The translations under genes and the position numbers were made by a program. A stretch of DNA of 64,000 nucleotides from Apodemus sylvaticus (lineage: Eukaryota > Chordata > Mammalia > Rodentia > Muridae), in assembly GCF_947179515.1 (NCBI RefSeq), contig NC_067474.1:87993824-88057823 (forward strand), given 5' to 3'. Under the pieces are notes generated by a model, which had not been told where the DNA came from, did no database searches, and saw only the letters and a list, made by a program, of their open reading frames with translations. Each line of letters opens with the position of its first letter. The stretch's first letter is position 1. Below, one piece after another: positions 46,693 to 59,399 of the stretch.

Positions 46693-46997
46693 GGGAGGGA
46701 GGGAAGAAGGGAAAGAGAGAGGTAGAGAGGAGAGAGATTATTTGTGTTAGCAACTATTCCTGCGCATGAGGAGTATAGTTGTTATACCCAGAGATACTCC
46801 ACTGTAGAAAATTTCATTCCCTTTCCCATCATGTATCAAGATAAAATATTGAAAATATCTAAAAAAAAATATCTTAGTCAGAGGTGTGGTTTTGGTACTT
46901 TACCTTTTTCATGATTTGATTTTTGTCATGTTTGAACATGTGAAAGCCTTGTGAGTGTTGACACAGACTCTGGGTTTATGAGTATTGGTCCTGATAC
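46551..46997 (+). repeat. Tandem duplication, unit 2 (447 bp)
   Basis: This is a direct copy of 46093-46550 with shorter CA and GA runs. The pentamer ATCTA occurs at the start of unit 1, at the start of unit 2 and right after unit 2 (46998-47002). It marks the breakpoint microhomology. Confidence 0.9.
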
Positions 46998-47640
46998 ATC
47001 TAGGAGACACTGTTTCCTTGGAGTTATCCATCACATCTGGATCTTATGGTTTTCTTGCCTCCTCTTCCATGTAGGTTCCTGAGCCTTGAGGAAGGAGTTT
47101 GGTGAAGGCCATCTAGTGTATGGCTACATCCTCTAAAATTTCTTATTCTGTAGATATTGTCCAGTCTTGAATCTCTGTGTTAATTCCCACCTACTAAAAG
47201 AAGTTTCTCTGATGAGGGTTGAGGGAGACACTGATATATTGGTACAGCAGTATGGCATTAACATTCTGCTATGTTCTTTAATCAGAATAATGATAGTAGT
47301 CTTTCATTGTGCAACTATTGTTCCACTGTATCTTATAAGCAGGTTTCTCTTGTAGGTCACTTCATTTGTAACTGGGTAATATCAACGCTTGCTTTATTCC
47401 TCCAGTAGCATGCAGAAAATCTTTCTGTACCATGAATACTAGTCAGTTGAAATGAAACTTCTAACTTGGCACCAGTCAAATTCTTTGTGTTCAATGACAT
47501 TAGTAAATGTTTTCCTTTGAAGCAGGACCTTACCATCAGGTTGTGGAAAGCAAAAAATAACCTTGGCAATATGACAACTGCTATCATAATTTCTTGATAG
47601 GACAGAACAGTTCTTAATCACTTAAAAAAATACAGGAGAA
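46998..47640 (+). repeat. Diverged unnamed rodent repeat upstream of L1 copy E
   Basis: The order of blocks (GAATCTCTGTGTTAATTCCC, GAAGTTTCTCTGATGAGGGTTG, ATGTTCTTTAATCAG, CAGTAGCATGCAGAAAATC, TACTAGTCAG) parallels 41130-41760. It lies directly 5' of an L1 ORF1 fragment. It could be an unrelated older repeat or an old L1-associated 5' region. Confidence 0.5.
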
Positions 47641-47915
47641 CGTTGGTCAACAGGCTGAGGTCATGAAAGAGGAAAACAAAAATCTCTGAAAGAATTACAG
47701 GAAAACACAATTACCATAGATGGAGAAACCAAGATATTCCATGACAAAACCAAGTTTACCCAATATCTTTCCACAAACACAGCCCTACAAAGGATAATAG
47801 GAGGAAAACACCAATACAAGGAGGGAAACTTCACCCTGGAAAATGCAAGATAGTAACATTCTTTCATCAAACCCAAAAGAAGATAACCAATCAAATATAA
47901 AAAATAACATCAAAT

Positions 47916-50900
47916 ATGACAGGAAGTAATAATAACTATTCCTTAATATCTCTTAACATCAATGGACTCAATTCCCCAATAAAAATACAGAAACTAACAG
48001 ACTGGATATGTAAACAGGACCCTACATTTTGCTGCATACTAGAAACACACCTCAGTGTCAAAGACAAACACTGCATTAGAGTAAAAGGACGGAAGACAAT
48101 TTTATAAGCAAATGTTCTCAGGAAACTAGCCAGAGTAGCCATTCTAATATCAGATAAAATTGATTTTCAACCTAAAGTCATCAAAAGAGACACTGAAGGA
48201 CACTTCTTGCTGGTCAAAGGAAAAATACAACAAGAAGAACTCTCAGTCCTGAACATCTATGCTCCAAATGCAAGGGCACCCTCATTCATAAAAGAAATTT
48301 TAGTAAAACTCAAAGCACACATTGTACCTAACACAATAATTAGTTGGATGACTTCAACACTGAAATTTCCTCAATGGACCAATCAGGAAAACAGAAACTA
48401 AACATGGACACAGTGAAACTAATGGAAGCTTTGGACCAATTAGATTTAGCAGATATATGTAGAACATTTCATCCTAAAGCAAAAGAACATACATTTTTCT
48501 CAGCACCTCTTGGTACCTTCTCCAAAATCGATCATATAATTGGTCACAAGACAGACCTCAACAAATATAAGAAGATCGAACTAATCCCATGCCTCCTATC
48601 AGATCACTATGGAGTAAAAGTTGTCTTTAATAGCAACAAAACAACAGAAAGCCCATAGACACATGGAAACTGAAAAATACTCTACTCAGTGATACATTGG
48701 TCAAGGAAGACATAAAGAAAGAAATCAAAGACTTTTTAGAATTTAATGAAAATGAAGACACCTTGATTTAGCATTGTAGAGGAGCACCAGGATGGAGAAA
48801 AAGGAGTGCGGTGATTGAAGAATGGGTTGAGAGAAGAAGACTTATGGGACATATGGGGAGGAGGGAACTGGAAAAGGGGAAATCATTTGGAATGTAAACA
48901 AAGAATATAGAAAATCAAAAAAAAGAAATATAGGAATAAAAAAAAAGAAAAGAAAATGACACAACATACCCAAATTTATGGGGCACAATGAAAGCAGTGC
49001 TAAGAGGAAAACTCATAGGCCTGAGTGCCTCCAAAAAGAAAATGGAGAGAGCATACACTAGCAGATTAATGATACATCTGAAAGCCCTGGAACAAAAAGA
49101 AGCTAATTCACCCAGGAGGAGTAGAAGGCAGGAAAACATCAAACTCGAGGCTGAAATCAATCAAGTGTAAACAGAAACATACAAAGAATCAACAAAACCA
49201 GGAGCTGGTTCCTAGAGAAAATCAACGAGATAGATAAACACTTAGCCAGACTAACCAAAGGGCACAGAAACAATATCCAGATTAACAAAATGAGAAATGA
49301 AAAGGGAGATATAACAACAGAAACAGAGGAAATTCAAAAAAAATCATCAGATCCTACTACAAAAGCCTATACTCAACACAACTGGAGAATCTGGAGGAAA
49401 TGAACAGTTTCCTAGACAGATATCAAACACCAAAATTAAATCAGGATCAAATAGACCATCTAAATAATCCCATAAACCCTAAAGAAAGAAAAGAGCTCAT
49501 AGAAAGTCTCCCAATCAAAAAAAAGCACAGGACAAGATGGCTTCAGTGCAGAATTCTATCAGACCTTCAAAGAAGACCTAACACCAATACTCTTCAAACT
49601 ATTCCACCAAACAGAAACAGAAGGAAGACAACCCAACTCGTTCTATGAAGCTACAATTTTGCTGATACTAAAACCACACAAAGATCCAACAAAGAAAGAG
49701 AACTCCAGGTCAATTTCCCTTATGAGTATCAATGCAAAAATACTAAATAAAATTCTTGCCAACCAAATCCAAGAACACATCAAAATGATCATCCACCATG
49801 ATCAATTAGGCTTCATCCCAGAGATGCAGGGATGGTTCAATATAAGGAAATCCATAAATGCTATCCATTACATAAACAAACTCAAAGAAAAAAAACATAT
49901 GATCATTTCATTAGATGCTGAAAAAGCATTTGACAAAATTCAGCATCCTTTGATGCTAAAAGTCTTAGAAAGAACAGGAATTCAAGGCCCATACCTAAAC
50001 ATAGTTGAAGCAATATACAGCAAATGGGTAGCCAAGATCAATCTAAATGGAAAGAAAATTGAAGCCATCCCACTAAAATCAGGGACTAGATAAGGCTGCC
50101 TCTCCCTCCATATCTTTTTAATATAGTATTTGAAATTCTAGCTAGAGCAATTAGACAATATAAGAAGTTGACCTTACAAATTGGATACAAATTGGAAAGG
50201 AAGAAGTCAAATTATCACTATTTGCTGATGATATTATAGTATACTTACGTGACCCAAAAAACTCCACCAGAGAACTCCTACAGTAGATAAACAACTTCAG
50301 CAACATGGCTGGTTATAAAATCAACTCAAGCAAATCAATTGCCTTCCTAAACTCAAAGGATAAGAAGCCTGAAATAGAAGTTAGGGAAATGATGCCCTTC
50401 ACAATAGCCACAAACAATATAAAGTATCTTGGTGTGACTCTAACCAAACAAGTGAAAGATCTATACAACAAGAATTTCAGGTCTCTGAAGAAGGAAATCA
50501 AAGAAGACTTCAGAAAATGGAAAAATCTTCCATGCTCTTGGTTTGGCAGGATTAGTATAGTTAAAATGGCCATCTTGCCAAAAGCATTATATAGATTCAA
50601 TGCAATTCCCATCAAAATCCCAACTCAATTCTTCACAGAGTTAGAAAAAGCAATTCTCAAATTCATCTGAAATAACAAAAAAAACCCAGGATAGCTAAAA
50701 CTATTCTCAACAGTAAAAGAACTTTTGATGGAATTAGTATCCCAGACCTCAAGCAATACTATAGAGCAATAGTGTTAAAAAACTGCCTGGTATTGGCACA
50801 GTGACAGGCAAGTGGACCAATGGAATAGAATTGAAGACCCAGAAATAAATCCATATACCTATGGTCACTTGATCTTCGACAAAGGAGCTGAAAACATCCA

Positions 50901-51990
50901 GTGGAAAAAAGTCAGCCTTTTCAACAAATGGAGCTGGTTCAACAGGTGGTCATCATGCAGAAGAATGCGAATTGATCCATTCTTGTCTCCTTGTACTAAG
51001 CTCAACTCCAAGTGGATCAAGGACCTCCACATAAAACCAGACACACTGAAACTAATAGAAAAGAAACTGGGCAAAACCCTTGAGGACATGGGCACAGGGG
51101 AAAAGTTCCTGGACAGAATACCAATAGCTAATGCTCTAAGATCTAGAATTGACAAGTAGGACCACATAAAGTTACAATGTTTCTATAATGCAAAAGACCT
51201 TGTCAAAAGGACAAAATGGCAACCAACATATTGGGGAAAGATCTTCACCAACCCTACATCCGATAGAGGGCTAATATCAAATATATACAAAGAACTCAAG
51301 AAGTTAGATGTCAGGGAACCAAATAACCCTATTAGAAATGGGGTACAGAGCTAAACAGAGAATTTTCACCTGAAGAAATTCGGATGGCTGAGATGCACCT
51401 TAAGAAATGCTCAACATCACTATTCATTAGGGAAAAGTAAATCAAACCAACCCTGAGATTTCACCTCACACCAGTCAGAATGGCTAAGGTTTAAAAACTC
51501 AGGAGACAACAGGTATTGGTGAAGATGTGGAGAAAGAGAAACACTCCTCCACTGCTGGTGGGATTGTAAGATGGTACAGCCACTATGGATATAAGTCTGA
51601 CTGTTCCTCAGAAAACTGAACATGACACTTCTGGAGGACCCTGTTATACCTCTCCTGGCCATATACCCAGAGGATTCCCTGGCATGCAATAAGGACAAAT
51701 GTTCCACTATGTTCATGGCAGCCTTATTTATAATAGCCAGAAGCTGGAAAGAACCCAGATGTCCCTCAATGGAGGAAAGGATACAGAAAATGTGGTATAT
51801 TTACACAATGGAATACTACTCAGCAATTAAAAACAATGAATTCATGAAAATTTTAGGCAAACGGTTGAAACTGGAAAATATCATCCTAAGTGACATAACC
51901 CAATCACAAAAGCATACACATGGAATACAATCTCTGATAAATGGATATTGATTAGCCCAGAAGCTCTGAATGCCCAAGGCACAATTAGAA
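47916..51990 (+). pseudogene. L1 ORF2 remnant of copy E (endonuclease and reverse transcriptase)
   Basis: Intact ORF2 protein nicks target DNA and copies L1 RNA at the nick. The likely start is the ATG at 47916, giving MTGSNNNYSLISLNINGLNSP. The endonuclease Asn and Glu motif residues (NING and ILETHL) are visible. A stop follows at 48105. The next blocks are at 48207-48401 and 48344-48658 in different frames. A nested L1 splits the end of the endonuclease region. The reverse transcriptase is open for 144 codons at 49659-50093 with DAEKAFDKIQH, and ends where a Gln codon in the SGTRQGCPLSP region has become TAA. FADD follows at 50221-50232. The thumb is open at 50305-50670 and a C-terminal block at 50812-51159. 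It cannot make a full protein. Confidence 0.85.
48761..48948 (+). mobile_element. Short L1 3' end nested in L1 ORF2
   Basis: L1 3' UTR sequence (GGAGCACCAGGATGGAGAAA, GGGGAAATCATTTGGAATGT) and an A-rich tail interrupt ORF2. The host resumes at ACACAACATACCCAAATTTATGG. The flanks carry GAAAATGAAGACA (48748-48760) and GAAAATGACACA (48952-48963), a plausible target-site duplication with a small gap. The inserted 3' UTR closely matches the host element's own 3' UTR at 52040-52200. Confidence 0.8.
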
Positions 51991-52215
51991 TGACAAATGA
52001 CTCCCATGAAGAAGTTAGGAGAGGGCCCTTATCCTGGAAAGGCTTAATCTAGCATAGTAGGAGAGTACCAGGACAGAGAAAAAGGAGGGAGGTGATTGGA
52101 GAATGGGTGGAGAGAAGAAGGCTTATGGGACATATGAGAAAGTGGGAACTGGGAAAGGGGAAATCATTTGGAATGTAAACAAAGAATATAGAAAATTAAA
52201 AAAAAGAAAATCAAA

Positions 52216-53978
52216 ACAAAAGTTTGAAACTAGAAGAGACAATTGACAGATTTTCTCCTCCAACACACTACATAGCGGCTTTCTAGTTCTAGAAAATCTG
52301 ATCATCAGGGAGTTCAGGTCAATACAGTACAGGGTTAATTTCTCCATGACCTTAAATTTCTGGGTGTCTTTAGGAATACTATCTGAACAACAACTTCTGG
52401 TGGATAACAATCAAATATATTCAAACATTATAATTATATAGGATTATAATAGTAACACTCATAAAGGCACATGAGAAGCAAATCTGCAGAGGAAAAGCAC
52501 CTTTACATTCTTATTTCATCACATTCTTGGGATATAAAATTTCTAAATAGAGCAGCAGGCAGAAATTTCACTGAATAAATTATCTTTCTTCTCTCTATTA
52601 TTGACTGAAAGAGTATAGTAAAATATGTCTAAGTTATACACATATAATAGTATAACTCCATGAGGGTTTTCATAATTTTAATACCAAACATGTGTTTGTT
52701 ATTCTAGTTATCTATAGATTCAGATCAAATGTTCTGCTTTCCTTACAAAGAAATACTGTAAATCAAGGCATCTAAAGTCATGAAATTAAACTTGGAAAGT
52801 TTGTTTTGTAATATTAATAATTATAACTATGTTTATTTTTTCAGACTCCAACAATAAACCAATATAATAGTCTACCTGAGCATTTTCATAATGTTTCATT
52901 CTTCTTTAAGGAGCATTTTGTAATAAGAACACTAGATTGTATTTCAATCTTAATTGACATTTGTCTCTTAGATCCTTTAAGAAGATAAGTTGATCATGAA
53001 TATTAGGCTAGTATAAAATATTCACTTTCTTCCTAAAAATAATATTGAAGTGAAAATAAATTTATGTCACACTGGCAGAGTTTAGTGATATTTCAATTCA
53101 TGTGATTATATACTTCAGTAATTTTTATGATCATTTTTCTTTATATTCCTTGCTCTCTGAATTGCATTCATTGCTCTGTAAAAATAAATACAAATTTTGA
53201 AAAAGAAAGCATTTGTAAAGTAAGGTAAATATTTTACAAGCCTCTCTTACTTTCTGATCTCAGAATTAAAATGGTCTTACAGCTTGCTTCAGGTATCTGA
53301 ACAGGCTAATCCTGCATCCAACCTAAGTGTGCTCTGGGCAATGATTAAATTTTAAGATATGAAAACATGCTAAAACTATAATAAACAACCCAGCAACATG
53401 CCTTCCAAGGTGGACAGATTCTTGGTAGGTAGTCCTAATTGTTGCAATTGCTTTTAGGTGTTCTAATGTACTCATCTGAATTATGCACCACACTGCTTCT
53501 GAATGACACAGCCATTTCTGACTCCATTAATATGGAAGATTTCAGCCAAATGCTCTTAAACGATAGCTTCTCTTTATTTGTAATTTCAGACTCTATTGAT
53601 TTCCTTCTGTTCCCTTCATTATGATTTCAATTGATTACCTTGGCAACTGCAATAACAATGATTGCACTTGACACTGTCTGAGACTCTTGAGATGGTATTT
53701 GAATAGGAATGGTATAATTTGGGGGAAAGTGCCTGCAAGAACCTGTCATTAACAGTACACTTACACTTTACTTTATTGACTTTCCTCTCTTTTGAGTAGG
53801 CCCTTGTCACAGAGTTGGCTGTGAACAGGGCTACAGCACTAGTTCATATTTCTGTAGTTCTTGAGAAGTGTGAAAGATTCTTATTAAAATATTTTTACAT
53901 ATACACACAAATATGCATACATGAGATTCCTCTGTGTCTCTCTCTGTGACCCTCTCTTTCACTTTCTGACTCTTTCCT
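52216..53978. other. Non-repetitive stretch; possible conserved non-coding island 53420-53780
   Basis: No gene or repeat was recognised. The region at 53420-53780 shows enhancer-like words such as CCATTAATATGG, ATTTCAATTGATTA, CCTTGGCAAC and AACAATG. Their significance cannot be judged without comparison. Confidence 0.35.
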
Positions 53979-54055
53979 TGTGTGTGTGTGTGTGTGTGTG
54001 TGCAAATGTGTGTGTGCATGTGTGTGTGCATGCGTGTGCATGTGTGTGTATATAA

Positions 54056-54107
<52 letters not shown>

Positions 54108-54118
54108 GTGTGTGTGTA
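53979..54118 (+). repeat. (GT)n microsatellite, imperfect, 140 bp
   Basis: Long GT runs with scattered CAT and TATA interruptions, probably a highly variable locus. Confidence 0.95.
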
Positions 54119-54843
54119 CCTGTATCTAGTTTCATTTAAGCCATAGATTCTTGGATTATCTACAATTTACTTTATATCCATCAACTTCAGTTCACTTGAC
54201 TGTAAAGCCAGGAGATTAGCTTCAGTTGTTCCAGGCTTTTTCTAATACTAAATTTTTATAAGCGGTTTGGCAAAGTAACTTGGTAAGCCAGCATATTATG
54301 CATAAATGCAAGTGAATTTAAACAGAGAACATGTTTGACATAAAATCCTCTGTAATTTTGAAAACAAACAAACAAGTACCAAAGAGGCTTCTCGAATTCA
54401 AGTTATTTCCTTTTCCCTTCTGTCTTGTTTGTCCTTGTCCCTTGCCTGCATAGCCTCACTGATTCTGTAGGTCTGTAAGTTAATAGGTTGAACATGATTG
54501 GAGGGCACAGGCTTGCAGTTCCAGACTGAGCATAATCAGTTTTTGAATTAAATATCCTTCATTTTTCTTTAGTTTTTCATGAGAATGACAAGAAGAATAA
54601 AAAGGAAAACCCAAGGTATTTGGATTTTTCCCAACTCCAGGTCTGGAAATGGTAAAACAACCTTTCTTAGAGTGTCTCAATCGTAGCATCAATGATGAAC
54701 CTGACATTGGAAGACAAAGTGTTAGGAGATATTTGTAATGTAGATTTGCAGAAGTATTATATGTTGGTTGTATATCCTAACTTCTACTATGAAACAGGAG
54801 ACAAGGAATAACTGGAACAGACAAAGGTTATTATCCATATAAA

Positions 54844-54882
<39 letters not shown>

Positions 54883-56613
54883 GGAGTGACAGAAAGACAG
54901 AAAGACAGAAATAGACAGACAGAGACAGAGACACACGCAGAGATGAAGGATCAATAGACAGACTCAGAAGAAAAACAGCCAGTCTCAAGGAGGTCTAAAC
55001 TCACCTTCTGAGGACTTTGCCTTTCATGGTAGAGTGGCATTAATTTTTAACACAGTTCATTCATCATTGGTGCTAGAAATAGTACCAGAATCTTTTAAAC
55101 AAAACATTTTCATATTCACCACATTTAGTAACACCAATCATTCATAAGCTTCAAACTTGGACTTCCTTGTCAAGATTGGGATACTTCATTTCAGCAGCCA
55201 CAGAAGGGTCTCAAATAAATAATGGATAAACACTTCCATTTTTGAGGATGCTGGGAAGCCAACCCAGGTGGGACTATAACCCAACAGAGGAAGTATGAAA
55301 GCACTTTATTCTTGGTCAAGTTTCCAATGCCATTTTCACTTAAAGCAATCACAGCAGTATATGAACTCTGTGATTTAAGAAAGAATTGGTGTCAATCATT
55401 TAGAACAAAGCACTAATATGTGTCTAAAAGCAAATAAGAGATTTGAGGCCTGTTTTTTATGGCACTGCTCTTGGTAGTTTCTTCCTTCCTAAACATCAAG
55501 GTCAATTTAAACTCAAGGCTAGAAACAGAAAAATTAAAAGATGTCAGTATTTAACTGGGTAGTGTTATTAGTCTTACAACTACTTTAATATATAATATTG
55601 CTGTTGATTCTTATAAAATGAGACATAGAAAATATTCTCTTATTTCAGTGGACAAACACACTCACAAAGACTGGTAAAGTTTAAGAGACCAGAATCAAGT
55701 ATCAATAGAACCTGAAGAATCACATCAGACAGTATTGCCATTAGAACTTAATGTCTCCATAATACTGATCTCTGCATTTAGAACATCTTAAGTAAGATAT
55801 CGTGTCATGGTAGACTAGGATATTAAACTAAAGAAATTGAGGGAGCTTGAGCTATGTCCAAGTATTGAATTACAGACCTTATAACCAATCACTAGAAGCA
55901 CAAACTTTTCTTTGAACTACTTCTGAGATCCTGCAATAAACCCTGAGATCTTTCTCTCTCTGCCAGTTCTTACTGCTGACACTGCATTCCAACCAATGAA
56001 AAGTCAATATAAGAGACCCACATGGAGCTTGGAATGAGCACATTTTCCTTGTGTTGGTGCTTTGTAATGGTTGCTTGCTTCTTGATTCCACTGCCAGGGA
56101 ATGTGTCCTTCCATGAGGGCATTTGAAGGAGATGCTTTTTTGTTTAGTGATTTTCTGCACCAGCAGTTTCCTCATTTAGAGATTGAAATGGATATACTTC
56201 ACCTTGGGAAGTGATGTTCTAGGATCTGTTCCTTCTCTGTGAGCAGCCAGGTGACAGGGACATTGCAGAAATGGGATGTGGAATACAAGAGAGCACAGGT
56301 CTGCAGAAAGGGAAAGGTCTGAGAGAAGAGTACCAGGTATAGGAGTTTATTTTGGACATCTCCCACCTCCCTAAAAAAGAAAAAAGAAAATGACAAAATT
56401 TACTTGCCAATAAGGGATTTGAAAATATGTGCAGAATGCAAGCAGCAGTGTGGATTGAATATGTTCTTGTGGGAACTTAATGTTTATAAAAGTGTCAGTG
56501 ATACGATACTTCGGGAAAATAGATTAATCTAACTCTGATGGAGACATTAGTAAATGATCTTAACTAGATAGGAGGCAACCACATGTAGAAACACACATAC
56601 ACACACCACAAAT
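54119..56613. other. Non-repetitive stretch with a GA microsatellite
   Basis: Nothing was recognised except the GA array at 54847-54881 and its GACA-rich flank to about 54930. Minus-strand frames near 55879-56175 and 56199-56396 lack family resemblance. Confidence 0.45.
54847..54881 (+). repeat. (GA)n microsatellite
   Basis: About seventeen GA units followed by imperfect GACAGA repeats. Confidence 0.95.
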
Positions 56614-56628
56614 TGATAGATAGGTAGG

Positions 56629-56666
<38 letters not shown>

Positions 56667-56755
56667 CATAGATACATAGATACATAGATACATAGATACA
56701 TAGATACATAGATACATAGATACATAGATACATACATAGATAGATACATAGATAC

Positions 56756-56792
<37 letters not shown>
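56614..56792 (+). repeat. Compound microsatellite (TAGA)n-(TACA)n-(CAGA)n
   Basis: TAGA units, then a higher-order TACATAGA block of about fifteen copies, then eight CAGA units. The 61- to 99-codon minus-strand frames through it are artefacts. Confidence 0.95.
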
Positions 56793-58491
56793 AATTAGAT
56801 ATAAATAAATATATAAAACCCTGAATCACTGTACTACTATTAGGCTCCATGACATGCATGCAATAAAATACTCCCTTCGAGGCACACTTAAAGACTGTTT
56901 GAGATGGTCAGAGAAAGATAGTAAAGTATCAAATTTTTCTGAATTCAGAGCCTTGCTTTGCTCCTGAAGAAATGATAAGTTACAGGATTTCTGGGAGTCA
57001 TAGTTCATCTACTGTGAAATTTACATAAAACACTTGGTAATGGTAGCTAGGAACATCATTATTAATAGACTCTAAGATGAATTTGTATGAGCATATTAGC
57101 ATTGATTTTTATTGCTTCACACAATATTGGCTTACTTCTCTTGTTACTTTTATATTTACTTTATTAAAATGCTACCTCCTTGCTTTTAAATAGGCTGTCA
57201 TGAGTAGTACAGAAATGATAGTTGTTCCTCTTCACTAGGTTTATCAATGGAGATTCTCAAAACATGGAATAATTTGCAGTAACTTGTTTGGAGAGGTATG
57301 TGTGCATCTCAGTTGCTTGTCATTGGTTTATTGACACTCAGAGGTTAGTAGATCTATAAACTCTTAAGTGCCATACTGTCTATTATCTGTACCATAGCAT
57401 TAAGCTTTTATTCATGTACAATCTTTTGTCTACAGTTGTCTGGAAAAAAATTTAGAGAAGAATTAATATTGACTTTATATAAGCTCATTCTATCATGTAT
57501 TATTATGAGTTGAAATTTGCTCCTAGATCTAAGTTCAGCCAAATTCTTCACCAAACACTTGAAAAAGCAGATTTCTAATCACTAAGAATGGGGTAGAAAT
57601 ATCAATTAATTCTATGCTTCTTATTACTTACTTGTCATTGTTCTATATATGTTATGATCATTAACTTCTTAATTCTCACTTCAATGGATACTGTATATGA
57701 TCTCTAATTACAAGAGAAGTACAACATTTACAGGCCAAGGCATCCTCACTTGTTATGGTTGTCTGTTCGTGCCCTTCTTGTGGATGAGAAACCTATCTAC
57801 AGCACTAAGGGGACCAGTTCAAACCAAACACATAATCAAAAGATAACAACAGGTGCCTGTTTGTGGGAACCACAAAGTAATTCTCTTTCTTATTTCAGGG
57901 TGGTATAAGAAATGGAAGCCTGTCGTTGCAAAGGAAGCAGTATGGTAAGGGGAAAAACGTTCTATTTATTAGTTGTCATTGTTTTCTAGACTATTAATAT
58001 TATTTCCATATAATCAGAATAATAGGAGTTGATATACTAGGTTTAATACCTTTGGACAGATATATAACATGTGGGTCATTTATATTATTTCTGCGAACTA
58101 TCCAACATTTAGTTTAGGCTTATAGTTGGGACTGTTGCTGTGCCTAGACTAGACATGGTCTATCCAACATCTCAGGATAAGAAGGTAGTAAACCTGTGCT
58201 TTTATCGCAGTCATACTGGCTGAAGTTTCCCTATTTACTTTAAGATAACACTACAAAAGCTAAATTTAAGGATATCTGCAAAGAGAATATGACCACTCTT
58301 TGTACCTATTTCACAAGACCCTTGTACTCTAAGTAAATTTATTCATAGGAAAAAACGAATGCATCTATGGTCAAATAAACATTTATTTATAAACAATGAC
58401 ACTGACATTTAAAATTTATTATATATATCAACATGAAAAAAATTATTATCTTATAGTCCCACTTTTCTTTTTTTTAATATTTGAAGATTTT

Positions 58492-58493
<2 letters not shown>
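56793..58493. other. Non-repetitive stretch with one exon-like motif
   Basis: No gene or repeat family was recognised. The only notable local structure is the splice-site-bounded segment at 57899-57944, listed separately. Confidence 0.4.
57899..57944 (+). other. Candidate 46-bp exon-like segment (unproven)
   Basis: A strong acceptor-like sequence (TTCTCTTTCTTATTTCAG, ending at 57898) and a strong donor-like sequence (ATG then GTAAGG, with GT at 57945-57946) bracket 46 bases. From the first base the segment stays open (GGIRNGSLSLQRKQY plus one base). It also contains an ATG at 57912 that stays open to the donor (11 codons). No flanking exon, homologous protein or promoter is visible here. Chance pairs of splice-like sites are common in long introns, so confidence is low. 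Confidence 0.2.

Positions 58494-58553
<60 letters not shown>
58494..58553 (+). repeat. (AT)n microsatellite
   Basis: About 28 AT units with one CAT interruption. It is flanked on both sides by GAAGATTT. Confidence 0.95.
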
Positions 58554-59399
58554 GAAGATTTACAATGCCTGTTGTTTATTGAAATATAAACAAAATTGGA
58601 TTTGTTATGTTCCATCCCCTGTCTGTTCTTTGACAGTATTAGAGAGGGCTCTTTGCCTATCTATTATTTGTTTTTCTAAAATATATTCTCTATTTACATT
58701 TCAAATGTTGTCCCCTTTCCTGGTTCCCTCTGACCCCCCAAAATCCCATAATCTATCTGTCCTCCCTCTGTTCCCCAATCAGCCCTCTCCCGCTTCCCTG
58801 TCCTGGTATTCCACTGCACTGCAGCATTGAGAGTTTCCAGGACCAGCGACCACTCCTCCCTTTGATGTCCAAATGTCTGTCCTATGCTGCCTATGCATCT
58901 GGAGCCATGGGTCCCTACATGTGTACTATCTGTTGATGGTTTTGTCCCTGGGAGCTCTGGTAATACTGGGTGGCTAATATTGTTGTTCCTCCTAAGTCGC
59001 TGCAAAACCCTTTGGCTCCTTGTGTCCTTTCTCTAGCTCCTCTACTGGAGACCCTATACTCAGTTCAATGGCTGGCTGAGAGTGTCCCCTTCTGTATTTG
59101 TGATGCACTATCAGAGCCTCCCAGGTGACAGCTATACCCAGTTCCCATCAGTAAGAACTTGTGTGCATCTATAATAGTGTCAGGGTTTTGTAACTGTATA
59201 TGGGATAGATCCCTAGGTGGGATAGTCTCTGGATGGTCTTTCCTTCAGATTCTGCACCAGATTTTGTCTCTGTATCTCCTTCAGTGGGTATTTTGTTCGG
59301 CCTTCTAAGAAAGACCAGAGTGTCCATACTTTGTTCTTCCTTCTTCTTGCGCATCATTTGATATGTGAACTGTGTCTTGAGTATTCCAAGCTCCTGGAC

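Larger units (their letters stand above)
47646..52215 (+). mobile_element. L1 copy E: ORF1 fragment, nearly complete ORF2, 3' UTR
   Basis: This is the best preserved sense L1 in the window. It has an ORF1 piece with an internal deletion (47646-47850) and a spacer. ORF2 starts near 47916 and runs to about 51990, and a 3' UTR ends in AATGTAAACAAAGAATATAG and an A-rich tail near 52215. A 188-bp L1 3' end is nested at 48761-48948. ORF2 carries nonsense and frameshift changes. Confidence 0.9.

Noticed and set aside
49659..50093. 144-codon reverse-transcriptase frame as a possible functional protein
   Set aside because: It ends at an in-frame TAA within a conserved motif, and the rest of ORF2 is frameshifted and split by a nested insertion.
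56614..56792. Regular short repeats resembling a CRISPR or satellite array
   Set aside because: These are tetranucleotide microsatellites with no spacer structure, in a eukaryotic genome.
58494..58553. GAAGATTT on both sides of the AT array as a possible target-site duplication
   Set aside because: Only a simple AT repeat lies between them, and no mobile element is present.
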